A DNA stretch of 19,703 nucleotides from Phytophthora quininea (lineage: Eukaryota > Oomycota > Peronosporomycetes > Peronosporales > Peronosporaceae): positions 1 to 19,703 of the forward strand of contig JAAVTG010000936.1 of NCBI GenBank assembly GCA_011947345.1, read 5' to 3'. Position numbers and translations under genes: made by a program. Of this stretch, positions 9,924 to 18,012 are shown in pieces. Each line of letters begins with the position of its first letter. Positions within the stretch are counted from its first letter, which is position 1. The notes beneath the pieces were generated by a model. That model did not search any database. It worked only from the letters and a program-made list of their open reading frames with translations, and was not told the DNA's origin.

Positions 9924-10296
9924 TGTAGCGGGGCTACACGAAAGTCATAGCCGTGCGTTGACTTTGGAGGTTACACGAAACTCTTAACCGTGTGTAGAGT
10001 TTCGACTCTGTATCCATCTGGTTCTCCACCACTCATTTACATATTTCTTAGGTTAACTATGCCACATAGTTTAGTCTATACATTTACACCAACTTCAGAT
10101 AAATAATTCATTTCAGTTCTGTTTTTGCAGTTAATTCGTGTTGTCCTTGTTTTAAGGGACACTGACTCTGCGAGTCCTACTTTCGGGACTGTACTTGGTT
10201 CTTGTATAGAACCGAAGGCGGGACGCCTAAAGACACTGACTCGAGGAGTCCTACATCTTCCTCTGTGCACGTGCACCGCTACGCAGCCTCGCTGCA
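9924..10296 (+). repeat. 3' LTR
   Basis: A 373-bp copy of 2560-2932, starting TGTAGC and ending GCTGCA. It has about 18 substitutions relative to the 5' LTR. Four of these form two compensated base-pair changes: terminal hairpin TGTAGC/GCTACA at 9924-9938, and AGGCG/CGCCT at 10216-10228. Confidence 0.95.
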
Positions 10297-10476
10297 AGAA
10301 CGTTATACGGTCAGTGCTTCGGAGAGATGACGTATGCTCGACTGCGTCCAACGCCCCACAAGGCGCCCAAACTCAACCGAGCGGTACTTTGCTGTTCATC
10401 CAAGAAATGCCGAACAAACTTTGGCAACGGAGACGTGAACGCTGCCAAGAACATGCTTACCACCCTGAAGACCTAA
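10297..10476 (+). pseudogene. Fanzor (TnpB-like nuclease) C-terminal zinc ribbon and RuvC-III
   Basis: 59 codons open directly from the LTR edge, ending TAA 10474-10476. The piece reads 'LYGQCFGEMTYARLRP', then 'VLCCSSKKCRT', then 'NGDVNAAKNML'. This is the C-terminal signature of TnpB and Fanzor nucleases: a zinc ribbon (C-x2-C ... C-x4-C) followed by RD-x-NAA-x-N, whose Asp is the last RuvC catalytic residue. Here the Asp and NAA are kept, the preceding Arg is Gly, and the first ribbon Cys is Tyr (TAC for TGC). Because the frame starts exactly at the end of the 3' LTR, the retrotransposon very probably landed just upstream of the ribbon. The gene's 5' part is at 749-1640 and possibly 2470-2559. 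Assignment to Fanzor rather than a bacterial TnpB rests on the eukaryotic surroundings. Confidence 0.75.
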
Positions 10477-11442
10477 CTTATACCGGGAGCTGACCTCCTG
10501 CGTTTGCGCGGTGAGCCGACTCCTCCTAGCTAAAAGAGCTGCGCTTCTGCGAGATGCTAGGGGCCAAACTCCCCTGACAGCCAAACTGCCAGAGCACTGC
10601 AAGCGGAGACTCGTTCGAAGCCAAACAGCGCATAATGGATAGGACACAGGATCTTCCTTTGTTAGCCAGTGTCCATACTATTATCAGATACTTGATGTTT
10701 TCTCAGCTAAGCTGAGAGCACAGCTGTGTTTTTGCGGTTGAAGTCGCACTTTTCTGAATTTTGTAATTTGGCAGTCACTTGTAACGGCTCTCCAGCGTCT
10801 CGAGCTCGATTGACTTGCTTTCACTAAACATTTGCTCTTCTATGGGACACTGTCCGGACATTACTGTGCGTACCGAGTTGACTTTTAGACAGTCTCGGTC
10901 GTATTCAACTACCTCAACCTCGACCGGAAACTACGGTACTTCATTGGCCCTCGAAAAGCAAAACGCAGCCCGCCAGTTCGTAGACCACGCTAGTCTCCGC
11001 TTAGCGTGAGCGGACCACTACTGCGCTCAACCTGTACGCACTTGATTTGCCCCGTGGATAAAGCTCGACATTTGGGTGCATCAGTGCACACATTAGAAAT
11101 ATTTATAAATAGAGTTGAAACAGTGGTGTGACACGAAGTAGCACACTGCTGGCTTGGGCAGCAAAGATAACTGCGCTGCTCTGCGTAAAGGTGTGCTAGT
11201 CCTGGGTCCGCGAGATGCAACATTAAGTGGCGCTGCAGTTATCGACACTGAGCGTTAAGATGTGAAATGAAGTGGAGGCGAAGTAAGCGATCTGGCCAAG
11301 CCTGGAGGTAGGAGGAAGGAGGATATGTGGAAGAGTGACATATCTCCAACGACTGATAGACGACCAACTGGTGCAGGTACTGCTTTGTTAGGAATGTGAG
11401 GAATACACCGTCGCTTTCTAATAAGGCGATGTATTGTTGCTG
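10477..11442. other. No gene; downstream flank of Fanzor and SET remnants
   Basis: No frame is convincing. Two adjacent perfect palindromes lie at 10701-10717 (8-bp arms, one-base centre) and 10719-10728 (CACAGCTGTG). In TnpB/Fanzor elements the guide RNA usually maps at the 3' end of the gene, so this flank is where one would look for it. An AT-rich 12-bp palindrome is at 11100-11111. Confidence 0.35.
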
Positions 11443-12176
11443 TTACGCCGCATTGGAGACACAATCGCCAAAACCGCAAACACACTGGAACATCAGTTCG
11501 CGGTGGCACTGATAGTTGAAGGTGCGCTCTTGAAGACGAGGAATGTTTCGAGCTGCAAAGATGCCGAGGCGTGTGGTATTCGTTCAACTGAATTCGTACA
11601 GTCTGCAGTGTAAATGACACGGGTGATTGAAGAACCTGCTCTTGTTGCCGCAACGCAGCGCGTCGATGGAAATCATGGAATCGCCTCCTCCCATAGCGCT
11701 TTCGTTTCCATCTGGACCTGGTAGCGTCTATCAGGCCGTACAACAGCACCTTGTTCGTACAGCACCTCTCCACCATACCCAATGATGAACGCGTTCTGGG
11801 GAATTAAAGTGTAGCCGACTGCCCTAAGTCTGACTCGAGTTTCGATCAGCCCAAGGTGGTATCGAGGAGAGAACCGATTTCCACAATCGTTTCCATTTGG
11901 ACAGTTTGTGTCATCGCAAACGACGGAAGTTGCAACAGTTAGGCACGAGATCGGTAGCTCGGCGCCATCGTTAACCACACATGAAGTGTCACACTAGCAA
12001 TCGTCTTCATCCGTTCCATCCAGCGTGTTCACAACTGGGTACGGTCGTGATGTAGCGAACATGTTGGCGTCGATTTGGGGGATATGGAGTGGAAACTCGA
12101 TCGGGATAACGAAGTTATAATCGCCACTAAGTGGTGGCATATCTTGCGGTGGCATTGGAGGAGTTGTGTTTGTCAT
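11443..12176 (-). pseudogene. SET-domain histone-lysine methyltransferase (pre-SET, SET, post-SET), degraded
   Basis: Such enzymes transfer methyl from S-adenosylmethionine to histone lysines in the nucleus. Start ATG 12176-12174 ('MTNTTPPMPP'). The first part ends 'GTDEDDC' with a TAG at 11994-11996 and resumes in the same frame with a Cys-rich pre-SET (AWS-like) block: 'CDTSC', 'CDDTNCPNGNDCGNRF'. The SET domain follows: 'LIPQNAFIIGYGGEV' (family eYxGEv), then a frameshift near 11674, then 'ALRCGNKSRFFNHPC' (family GNxxRFxNHSC, here Ser to Pro), 'RLGIFAARNI' and 'TFNYQ', whose Tyr matches the catalytic-channel Tyr. The post-SET is 'CVCGFGDC'. Stops: TGA 11584-11586 and the end TAA 11443-11445. 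About 240 codons, a compact SET protein. Three lesions make it a pseudogene, though nearly all motifs remain readable, so decay is recent. Confidence 0.8.
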
Positions 12177-12267
12177 ACTGTAGTGTACGTGCCGAGATCG
12201 TGGGGTTTGGAATATGCGACTCCAAGTCTGTTGAGCAGCTTGTTGTTTTGCACTAGTGTATGCATTT

Positions 12268-12942
12268 ATGGTGGCACTTGGACTTTTCTTGGAACTGTGT
12301 TGGGGGTTGATGATGGAGAAGAGTGAATTGCAAATGGCGTGGTACAAGTTGACAAAAACTGGAGGAAGGGCTTTTGCCTCCGTAGAGCTTGCCGATCGGA
12401 TGTACGCGATTTATCACCCGCTCGACTTCTCGCGCCGCGCCAAGTACATATTCCAGCTTTCGCTGTGGAAGAATCAGAGCCGACAATTTAACAAGCTCAA
12501 CTGCTGCGTCCAGTTCACGTACCCGTTTGAAAAGGTTCACAAATTTGGGGCTTCAATACAGCAACCCACAGGAAGCCTTCATATTCGCCACCGGATGCTT
12601 GCTGAGCCGATTGCTACGTTGACAAGCACAGATGGCGGTCGTCGCTCAAGCCTTTTTAGTCAAGACGCCGTGGAAAATCGCGCCAACGCCCCAGACGTAT
12701 CGGGAAGCACCCGTAACGTGGAAAAACTGCCTCAAGATCACCACCGAAGCAGAAAGCGCGGCAATGACATTGTTCCCGAGGCATCGACCGAATCTCCTGC
12801 AAAACGCGTCGCTCTACATCACAGGATGCGCCATGTGGCAGTACCGGTGATGGTGCGCAGACTCGAAGACGAAGAGGTATTTGCTTGGATTTGTTGGATT
12901 TGCTTAAAACCTAGTGTTGTGTACGCAATATCTTCCGGGTAA
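12268..12942 (+). CDS. Hypothetical protein, divergent from SET pseudogene
   Basis: Not recognised. An uninterrupted frame with ATGs at 12268, 12310 and 12313; the later pair ('MMEKSELQ') may be the true start, since the residues before it are hydrophobic and of a different character. The centre is rich in aromatic and basic residues ('DRMYAIYHPLDFSRRAKYIF', 'LSLWKNQSRQFNKLNCCVQF'). The second half is basic/acidic and Ser rich with a 'RSRKRG' patch, perhaps nuclear. In a stretch of about 50 codons, GC at third positions is roughly 70%, while first positions are near 50%, which favours this strand over the overlapping minus-strand frame. It starts about 90-130 bp from the SET gene start on the other strand, so a shared bidirectional promoter is possible. 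It could be a fragment of a larger gene or transposon protein. Confidence 0.4.
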   Translation: MVALGLFLELCWGLMMEKSELQMAWYKLTKTGGRAFASVELADRMYAIYHPLDFSRRAKYIFQLSLWKNQSRQFNKLNCCVQFTYPFEKVHKFGASIQQPTGSLHIRHRMLAEPIATLTSTDGGRRSSLFSQDAVENRANAPDVSGSTRNVEKLPQDHHRSRKRGNDIVPEASTESPAKRVALHHRMRHVAVPVMVRRLEDEEVFAWICWICLKPSVVYAISSG

Positions 12943-13509
12943 ATAGATATTTTGTGCCCCTTTTGTTTGGTAGTGGCCTGCGTCCGTAATGTGTGGTGGG
13001 GCATTGGATATGGTCATGCTCTTCGTCCAGAAGTTGCTTCTGGAGCTCTGCGGCCGTTGGATAAGATGTCTTGAATCGCTCGCCTTTCGAGGCCGTTTTA
13101 TTCACGAGTGCCATCTCGGAAACAATGATATTCGCCGTTATTACGATAGCGACGCAGAAAGGTGGAAGCTCACGCTGTATCCGGAGTGTATCGTCAGCTC
13201 TTCGGGTGCTTTAGCACCCTCTATCACAAGTCGTTTAGCGCTTGTTGCTTCTCTCACGGATGCTACGGTATGCTTCATCGCGTTGTTGTCTCTCGTGGAC
13301 AAGCAAATAGCAACGACAAGCAGCTCCGCTTCGATACTCAGTTACCCATTGGTATTCCGATGAACGGGAAGGCACCTTTCGCTGTGGTCCATTCCTTGTT
13401 GCCGTTGCCGCTTTGGTTGGAAGTCCGGACGGGATTGCTGTCATTATTGTCTGGATGTGGTGGCGAACTCAAGCTTTTAGCAAGTATGGTTGATTGTCCC
13501 GATGTCTAG
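12911..13509. other. Conflicting open frames, no clear gene
   Basis: Minus frame 13114-12911 ('NKTASKGERFKTSYPTAAEL', 'QKQLLDEEHDHIQ') has a soluble-protein composition. Plus frames 12989-13363 and 13162-13509 overlap it. None shows a known motif and codon bias does not decide. A decayed minus-strand gene upstream of, and collinear with, the SET remnant is one possibility. Confidence 0.25.
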
Positions 13510-13803
13510 TCGAAGGGGAACTATGCAGACGCAAGAACAGTTTTTCCTAGGCTTGGATGTGAAAAATGTCGACCACCCCAGATTAATGAACCCAGCGAAC
13601 TTGCTACTTCTTCAATCGTTCAAGATGTTCAAGCTCACTATTGGAACCACTGTCGATCATGCTTCAAAGTGAGTGTGTTGCGCATGCATTCAATTTGAAG
13701 TCTTAACATTTTCTATTCTAGACTACCGTCAGAACTCCTACTGCAAGTGTATGCAGATCTCTCAAACCGGAAGAAGTTCATCTGGACCAGACCTTCATTG
13801 TAG
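13502..13803 (+). CDS. Small two-exon gene model, unknown function
   Basis: Not recognised. Exon 1 runs from ATG 13502 to 13668. A 53-nt intron (13669-13721) has GTGAGT at its 5' end and a pyrimidine-rich TTTTCTATTCTAG at its 3' end, as in compact oomycete introns. Exon 2 continues in frame to TAG 13801-13803. Without splicing the frame stops at once (TGA inside GTGAGT). Across the junction it reads 'VDHAS-KLPSELLLQVYADL', which has the look of a leucine-rich helix such as the start of an F-box (LPxELL), but the remaining length is too short to claim one. The product would be about 82 residues. It may be the 3' end of a decayed larger gene. Confidence 0.4.
13669..13721 (+). other. Predicted spliceosomal intron (53 nt)
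   Basis: GTGAGT donor and polypyrimidine-TAG acceptor. Removal joins two frames that are each closed without it. This supports real past expression of the surrounding gene on the plus strand. Confidence 0.5.
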
Positions 13804-14209
13804 AGGGGATAAACTGCAACTCCGCCGATTTATCGGCTGCGAGTATGTCAACGCTTTTAATCCCCAACAATAATGTCAGTCTTGAACTGCAACCATGACA
13901 TTCAGTTGTGTTAAGCAGTGGTTCAAAGGACACGACTGGATACGTAGTTAAGTACTGTATAAATACTGGGAATTTGTGCTACGATACTTGCTACTACACT
14001 TGGGTTGGTGGAAATTAGTGCCTATCTTGACGTTGAAGTTACTGCACACGAAGGCTTGGGTGACCTCCGCGTTTTCGGTCTTCGCGAAGACTCGTAAGAA
14101 TACTAGACACTGAAAGGTTCCTGCCGTACACTGCATAGACTTTGTCGATCGCCGTGTCACTCGTGTATCCAGAACGCACCAGACTTGCTATTACGTCCCA
14201 GAAAGGCTT
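13804..14209. other. Intergenic, downstream of Crypton recombinase gene
   Basis: Only short frames without motifs. It contains the 3' flank of the Crypton gene (minus strand) and possibly one end of that element. Cryptons lack inverted repeats, so no boundary can be fixed by eye. Confidence 0.35.
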
Positions 14210-15918
14210 TCATCTGGAGTACGCAAACTTGTTTGCTCCACGCTCAGACCGAGAAATCTCCTTCGCCGCTTTCAACCCGGCGAGACCAAATTGATATTCA
14301 TGCCAAACCTCGAATAGGTCTTTTGGTCGCTTTGACAGCCGGGGAGTAGATGATAGGCGCTGTTCAACAGCAGTCTCGCCGCTATGTTGTGCGTGGTACT
14401 CACGACTAGCTTGGCGGGGCAAGGGACTTGCTGCGAGTCGACGTAAAATTGCCTGAATCTTTTGTAGTTCTCTGTAGGATTCTTGTCTGTTCCTGACAAC
14501 TTCATTCATTATCTTTGTCGTTCGGTGTTGTGATGCTAGCAGTTGCGAATGTAGAGCAGCAGATTCACGACGCGAGCCTTCACCCCCACATCCCGATGCA
14601 CAAGAATTTGGACGGTTAGTGGTGCCTTCTTCATCGGCAATGGCCACAAGGTTGAGGTGAGATCCATCGCCAACTACGTAAAATGTTTCCCGATCTACAG
14701 GATTAAATTCGACATTACCGCCGGTCGTTTTGTAAGCCTGAATCTCTTGTTGCTTTAGACGATCTGGAAGCAAGACAAAATCGCCATCGCTCTGCTGTAA
14801 AGCTGCCCATAGCAACGGCAATGCCGTCTTGGCGATCGCTTCACCCATATGACGTTTGACATTGGGAGCGATCTCATCCACAAGTAACCTGGTGTCGATG
14901 CCGTTTATTCCTTCCCTCACTCTGTAGAAGCATGGTCCAAGTGGTCCGGACAGAGCTGCTGCTGTACACGCATCTGGGTACGGCTGAGTAGTGTCGATAT
15001 AAGCATCCACAACATCTTTACGCATTCGCCACCTCCCTCGCCTGTTCTCATTATCTTTCGTGAAGCCGCATCGAGTACAGTATGTGGCGGCACCCTTCCG
15101 AAGACTGTGCGTTCCTAATTTTCCAGACTTAAGCTTCTTGAAGCCGGGCTTTTCAAACGTGTCCTGCAAAACACGCCGCACAACACGATCGCCGTCATTT
15201 GGATTTCCATAGACGAACTCCGATTCCATCGAGGTTGCAGTGGTCTCGATGTACACAGCTAGGTTAAGGAGAGTGCACATTCGGGGGTCCAAGCTGCCAA
15301 ACAATTTTTGCACTGGAGCATCGCGCTCCTCTGAAATGTTCTTTGACCAGCGAACTTGGATGAGCAACGTCAGCAAAAATTGCATGTTGGCCGAAAAATC
15401 GTTAAATTTTAACTTCATCATGTCATCTATTCGGGCCACGATATGCCACTGTAGTGTTAGTACACTGCCGATCATGTACTTAATTCCATTCCGCTCTTGG
15501 TCCATCCGTACAAGCTCCAACAAATTCACAAATTCGTCAAACTCAATTGCTCGTCGAGCATTAGAATCGTCGCCCTCTCGCCGAACTTCAAACCGCTTCA
15601 CCTTCTTGATAAGTTTGTTGACAGCGTCTGAGCGAGTAGGATTTCCTTGCTCCGAGACGGGATCCCACGTCGCATTGACCCGGAGCATGAACGAGGAGAT
15701 CGCCTTTTAGCGAATTCAAGCGTGCTGGACCTGGCGTTGACAGGCTTGGCGTCGTCGCTCGGCTCGGGCTCTCCATAAGCTCTTTTGTTCATCCAGCGGC
15801 AAATATGGCCTCGTGTTATCTCCAGTAGCGACTCCATCGTGAAGGTGTGATCCGTGGCGTAGGTAGAATCGTCCTAGAACGACATGTACTTCACCATCTC
15901 GGCCTTGTAGCGATTCAT
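14210..15918 (-). pseudogene. Crypton-like tyrosine recombinase
   Basis: Cryptons move by a tyrosine recombinase that cuts and joins circular and linear DNA without a DDE transposase. The main frame (15688 to 14210) is 492 codons without a stop. Counting from Met 15688: Arg86 in 'WHIVARIDDM', His194 and Arg197 in 'GTHSLRKGAA', the 'RRGRW' box ending at residue 220 and the likely nucleophile Tyr230 in 'VVDAYIDTTQPYPDA'. This is the R..HxxR..(H/W)..Y order of the family. A C-terminal extension of about 260 residues ends in a charged, probably coiled region. The true start is probably ATG 15918 ('MNRYKAEMVKYMSF'): the N-terminal 'ICRWMNKRAYGEPEP' and 'ARSSTLEFAK' block belongs to the protein but is cut by a TAG (15874-15876) and by a one-base shift in an A run (15705-15708). 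A shorter product from Met 15688 would keep all catalytic residues. Confidence 0.8.
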
Positions 15919-16168
15919 CGCGGCGCTCCGATGTTCTCTTGATATCTTGTACGGAAGTGACCTTTCGACGTTTGCAACTTTCGCTAACTTGACCTTTGTA
16001 TTAGAGAAGGCTGCAAAACTCTCCTACACTTGCCTCTGTTCTTGCAACCAAAGTTGTGAGTCGTACTGCTGTATTTTGCACGGTATCAACCAACCAGGAG
16101 GCTAATACGGCCTCCGAAACACGGTTTTGGCAAATAGGCATGGTCGATTTCTGGAAATATAACAACAG
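15919..16168. other. Upstream flank of Crypton gene
   Basis: No coding motif. It should hold the recombinase promoter (minus strand) and perhaps the element end. A short minus-strand open frame begins within the helicase remnant and looks fortuitous. Confidence 0.3.
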
Positions 16169-16627
16169 TTGCAAATGGCCGGTAATGTCTCAGTATCGGA
16201 TTTTGGGATCGATGCTCTAGGGTGTCACGAATGGAGAAGAGATCGCGACGCCTATGGCAACATTGTATTTTCCGTGTCAACCCATTTTGATTTTCTCATG
16301 GATTTATGCATGTTAATTTATGCCAATTCCGTCGAGGCCACCTTTTCGCAAGATCATGACGATCATCGAGGTGCTTCTACTCACAACGACTTACAACTAT
16401 AAGGGATGCGTGAGGATACTCTTGACAGCGTTCCATTCATCGAGATTTCCGAGAAGAGCAAGTCCTCGACGAAGCGACCACATAACGCTGGCGGACAGTA
16501 TTATGTATCGTATTCCAGACTTCAAACGCCAAATGCTATGGTTCTCGCTGGTGACCAAGTTCCTCATACAGCCCAACTCGACTTGGTGGAACGCACGTTC
16601 TACCACACGGCATTGCCAACTGTTTGA
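16169..16627 (+). pseudogene. Possible PIF1-type helicase C-terminal fragment
   Basis: One plus frame is open from 16169 to 16627 except for a TAA at 16400-16402. After the stop it reads 'TLDSVPFIEISEKS' and then 'GGQYYVSYSRLQTPNAMVL'. The 'YVSYSR' box resembles helicase motif VI of PIF1/RecD-like proteins (YVAxSR), and the preceding 'TLDSV' sits where motif V (GxTLDxV) is expected. The first half (16169-16400) matches nothing I know. If correct, this is the end of a helicase lying upstream of the central part of another (16850 onward), so the two pieces are not one collinear gene. Confidence 0.35.
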
Positions 16628-16849
16628 GTTCATCGATATGGTACAATTCTTTCCCAGCGTCGGTCCACACTATCTGCATACAAACAACCCCAGCGGTATG
16701 GCGATACTTTCCTAGTCCACACACTTAATCGATTTGAAGCTAAGTGGGATGACTACTACAGAGCGTAAGAGATTTCAGACGCCGATGAAGAATCTATAGT
16801 GTATATACTTCTAAGAACGAGGTTTCCTCCGACTTCTGTGTCGCATCTC

Positions 16850-17846
16850 GAACATGATGAAGACATTGTTCAGGAAGACAACTGCGGGCAATGTCACCTT
16901 GGTCTGACGATTCGATGGGAGGAAAGCACGTCCTCTTGACCGGATACTATTTCCAAGTCCCTCCTGTGGGAGGTAGGCCATTACGAAGTTTTCTTCTAAC
17001 TACGACTACACGTACTGACTCACAAGGCTTTCAGGATCCCCCAACGCAAGCCGGATGCGCCACGCAGGATTCGCGTTGTATTCTGCCATCAACTTTGTCG
17101 TCTTTTTTACGGAAAATATGAGAGCAAGATTTGATGCGAAGTACACGCGAATCCTTGACGGCATTCGATGGGGTCGTACTTCAACTGAAGACGTAAAACT
17201 TCTGAATACAAGAGTGCATTCCGAAATGGTACATTGAGGCGTGAACGACAACACCTTCTTCGTCCTGTTGTCGTGTGCACTAACACAATTCGGTGTGCCA
17301 TTGTTGCTACTCCTGGCTCGAGGAATGGCAGGGACCGAGGTGAGAACGAATGGAATACCTATTTCATGGCGAATTCTGACCAAACTGCTAACCCCCCGAG
17401 GGGTTTCTCCCTTGGGCGGTGAAACTACTAACCGCGGGTTCATGGTAAAATAGATCGGTAACGGACCACCACCGTACAGCCATTAACAACAGCATCACTT
17501 TCGCATTGCCCAAGATCAACACATCCCTTATGTTCCCTCTGTAGGTCGAATTTTGAAGTGAATTGATATCTAGTGTTTTTCTATGTGGGTTTCTGGCAGC
17601 TCCTACGGGTGTTTCTAGTGGTTTCTTAACTGCTCATTCCTTGAGTATACTTGGTGACGGCAGCACGTCGTCCACGAGCAACACCTTATTGGAAGCGCAC
17701 GCCATACCAACTACACGATCACAACACATTTTTGACAACATCATCAACCAAAACAATAACCCCACTGGTCGATCGTTGTTCTATGTAGCCATGCCTGTCA
17801 TGCTAACGAGGAAGCACCCACACCTTCTCGACGCAAACATTACCGT
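16850..17846 (+). pseudogene. PIF1-like DNA helicase, central part, split by a pogo insertion
   Basis: PIF1-family helicases unwind DNA 5' to 3'; related domains also occur in Helitron proteins. Visible pieces in three frames: 'GGKHVLLTGYYFQVPPVGG' (16918-16974), the PIF1 motif III normally written LxGDFxQLPPV, with the Asp replaced by Tyr; 'INFVVFFTENMRARFD' and 'YTRILDGIRWGRTSTEDVKL' (17088-17205), the usual block after motif III; 'RPVVVCTNTIRCAI' near 17256-17297; and 'GRSLFYVAMPVMLTRKHPHL' plus 'LDAN' (17780-17840). Text resumes after the transposon at 19654 with 'GIANGVVGTIVGTHPP', a natural continuation. At least three frame changes. No Helitron Rep domain is visible, so Helitron membership is open. 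Confidence 0.65.
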
Positions 17847-17847
17847 A

Positions 17848-17869
17848 TTCTAGATATCGTAGAGCGTAC
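17848..17869 (+). repeat. pogo left terminal inverted repeat
   Basis: Starts TTCTAGATATCG and continues TAGAGCGTAC. It pairs with 19630-19651 at 19 of 22 positions. Confidence 0.75.
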
Positions 17870-18012
17870 TTTTCTCCTAAGACACACCTATCGCTAGCGA
17901 ATCACATAGAGCTGCTAACAGCTGATCCCACGAGATGTCCTTGAGCACACCTGCAGAACCAGGACACTCGAGCAGCTAAACCAGTCATTTCCAAGACGGC
18001 ACGGCGTGCGCC

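Larger units (their letters stand above)
2560..10296 (+). mobile_element. Ty3/gypsy LTR retrotransposon with chromodomain (inactive)
   Basis: A 7,737-bp element bounded by two 373-bp direct repeats, with domain order gag, protease, RT, RNase H, integrase, chromodomain. That order and the C-terminal chromodomain place it in Ty3/gypsy (Metaviridae), chromovirus-like. The LTRs differ at about 18 positions with no indel in my hand alignment (about 95% identity). The coding region carries roughly ten disruptions, so the copy cannot move by itself. The flanks do not give a clean duplication: AAGAT precedes the 5' LTR and AGAAC follows the 3' LTR. The element interrupts the Fanzor-like gene. Its interior is visibly more GC-rich than the DNA around it. 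About 1.3 kb lies between the chromodomain and the 3' LTR and holds an antisense coding region. Confidence 0.95.

Noticed and set aside
11100..11111. AT-only 12-bp palindrome as a promoter or TATA box
   Set aside because: No start codon or gene with suitable spacing and orientation follows; short AT palindromes arise by chance.
11255..11782. Minus-strand 175-codon open frame
   Set aside because: Basic, low-information sequence in a different frame from the SET motifs, which clearly occupy the overlapping frames.
12253..12540. Minus-strand frame rich in Leu, Val and Arg
   Set aside because: Opposes the plus-strand ORF, which has the stronger third-position GC bias; taken as its shadow.
16850..17846. 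Full Helitron
   Set aside because: Helicase motifs are present but no Rep (HUH) domain, no TC start and no hairpin-CTRR end was seen in the window.
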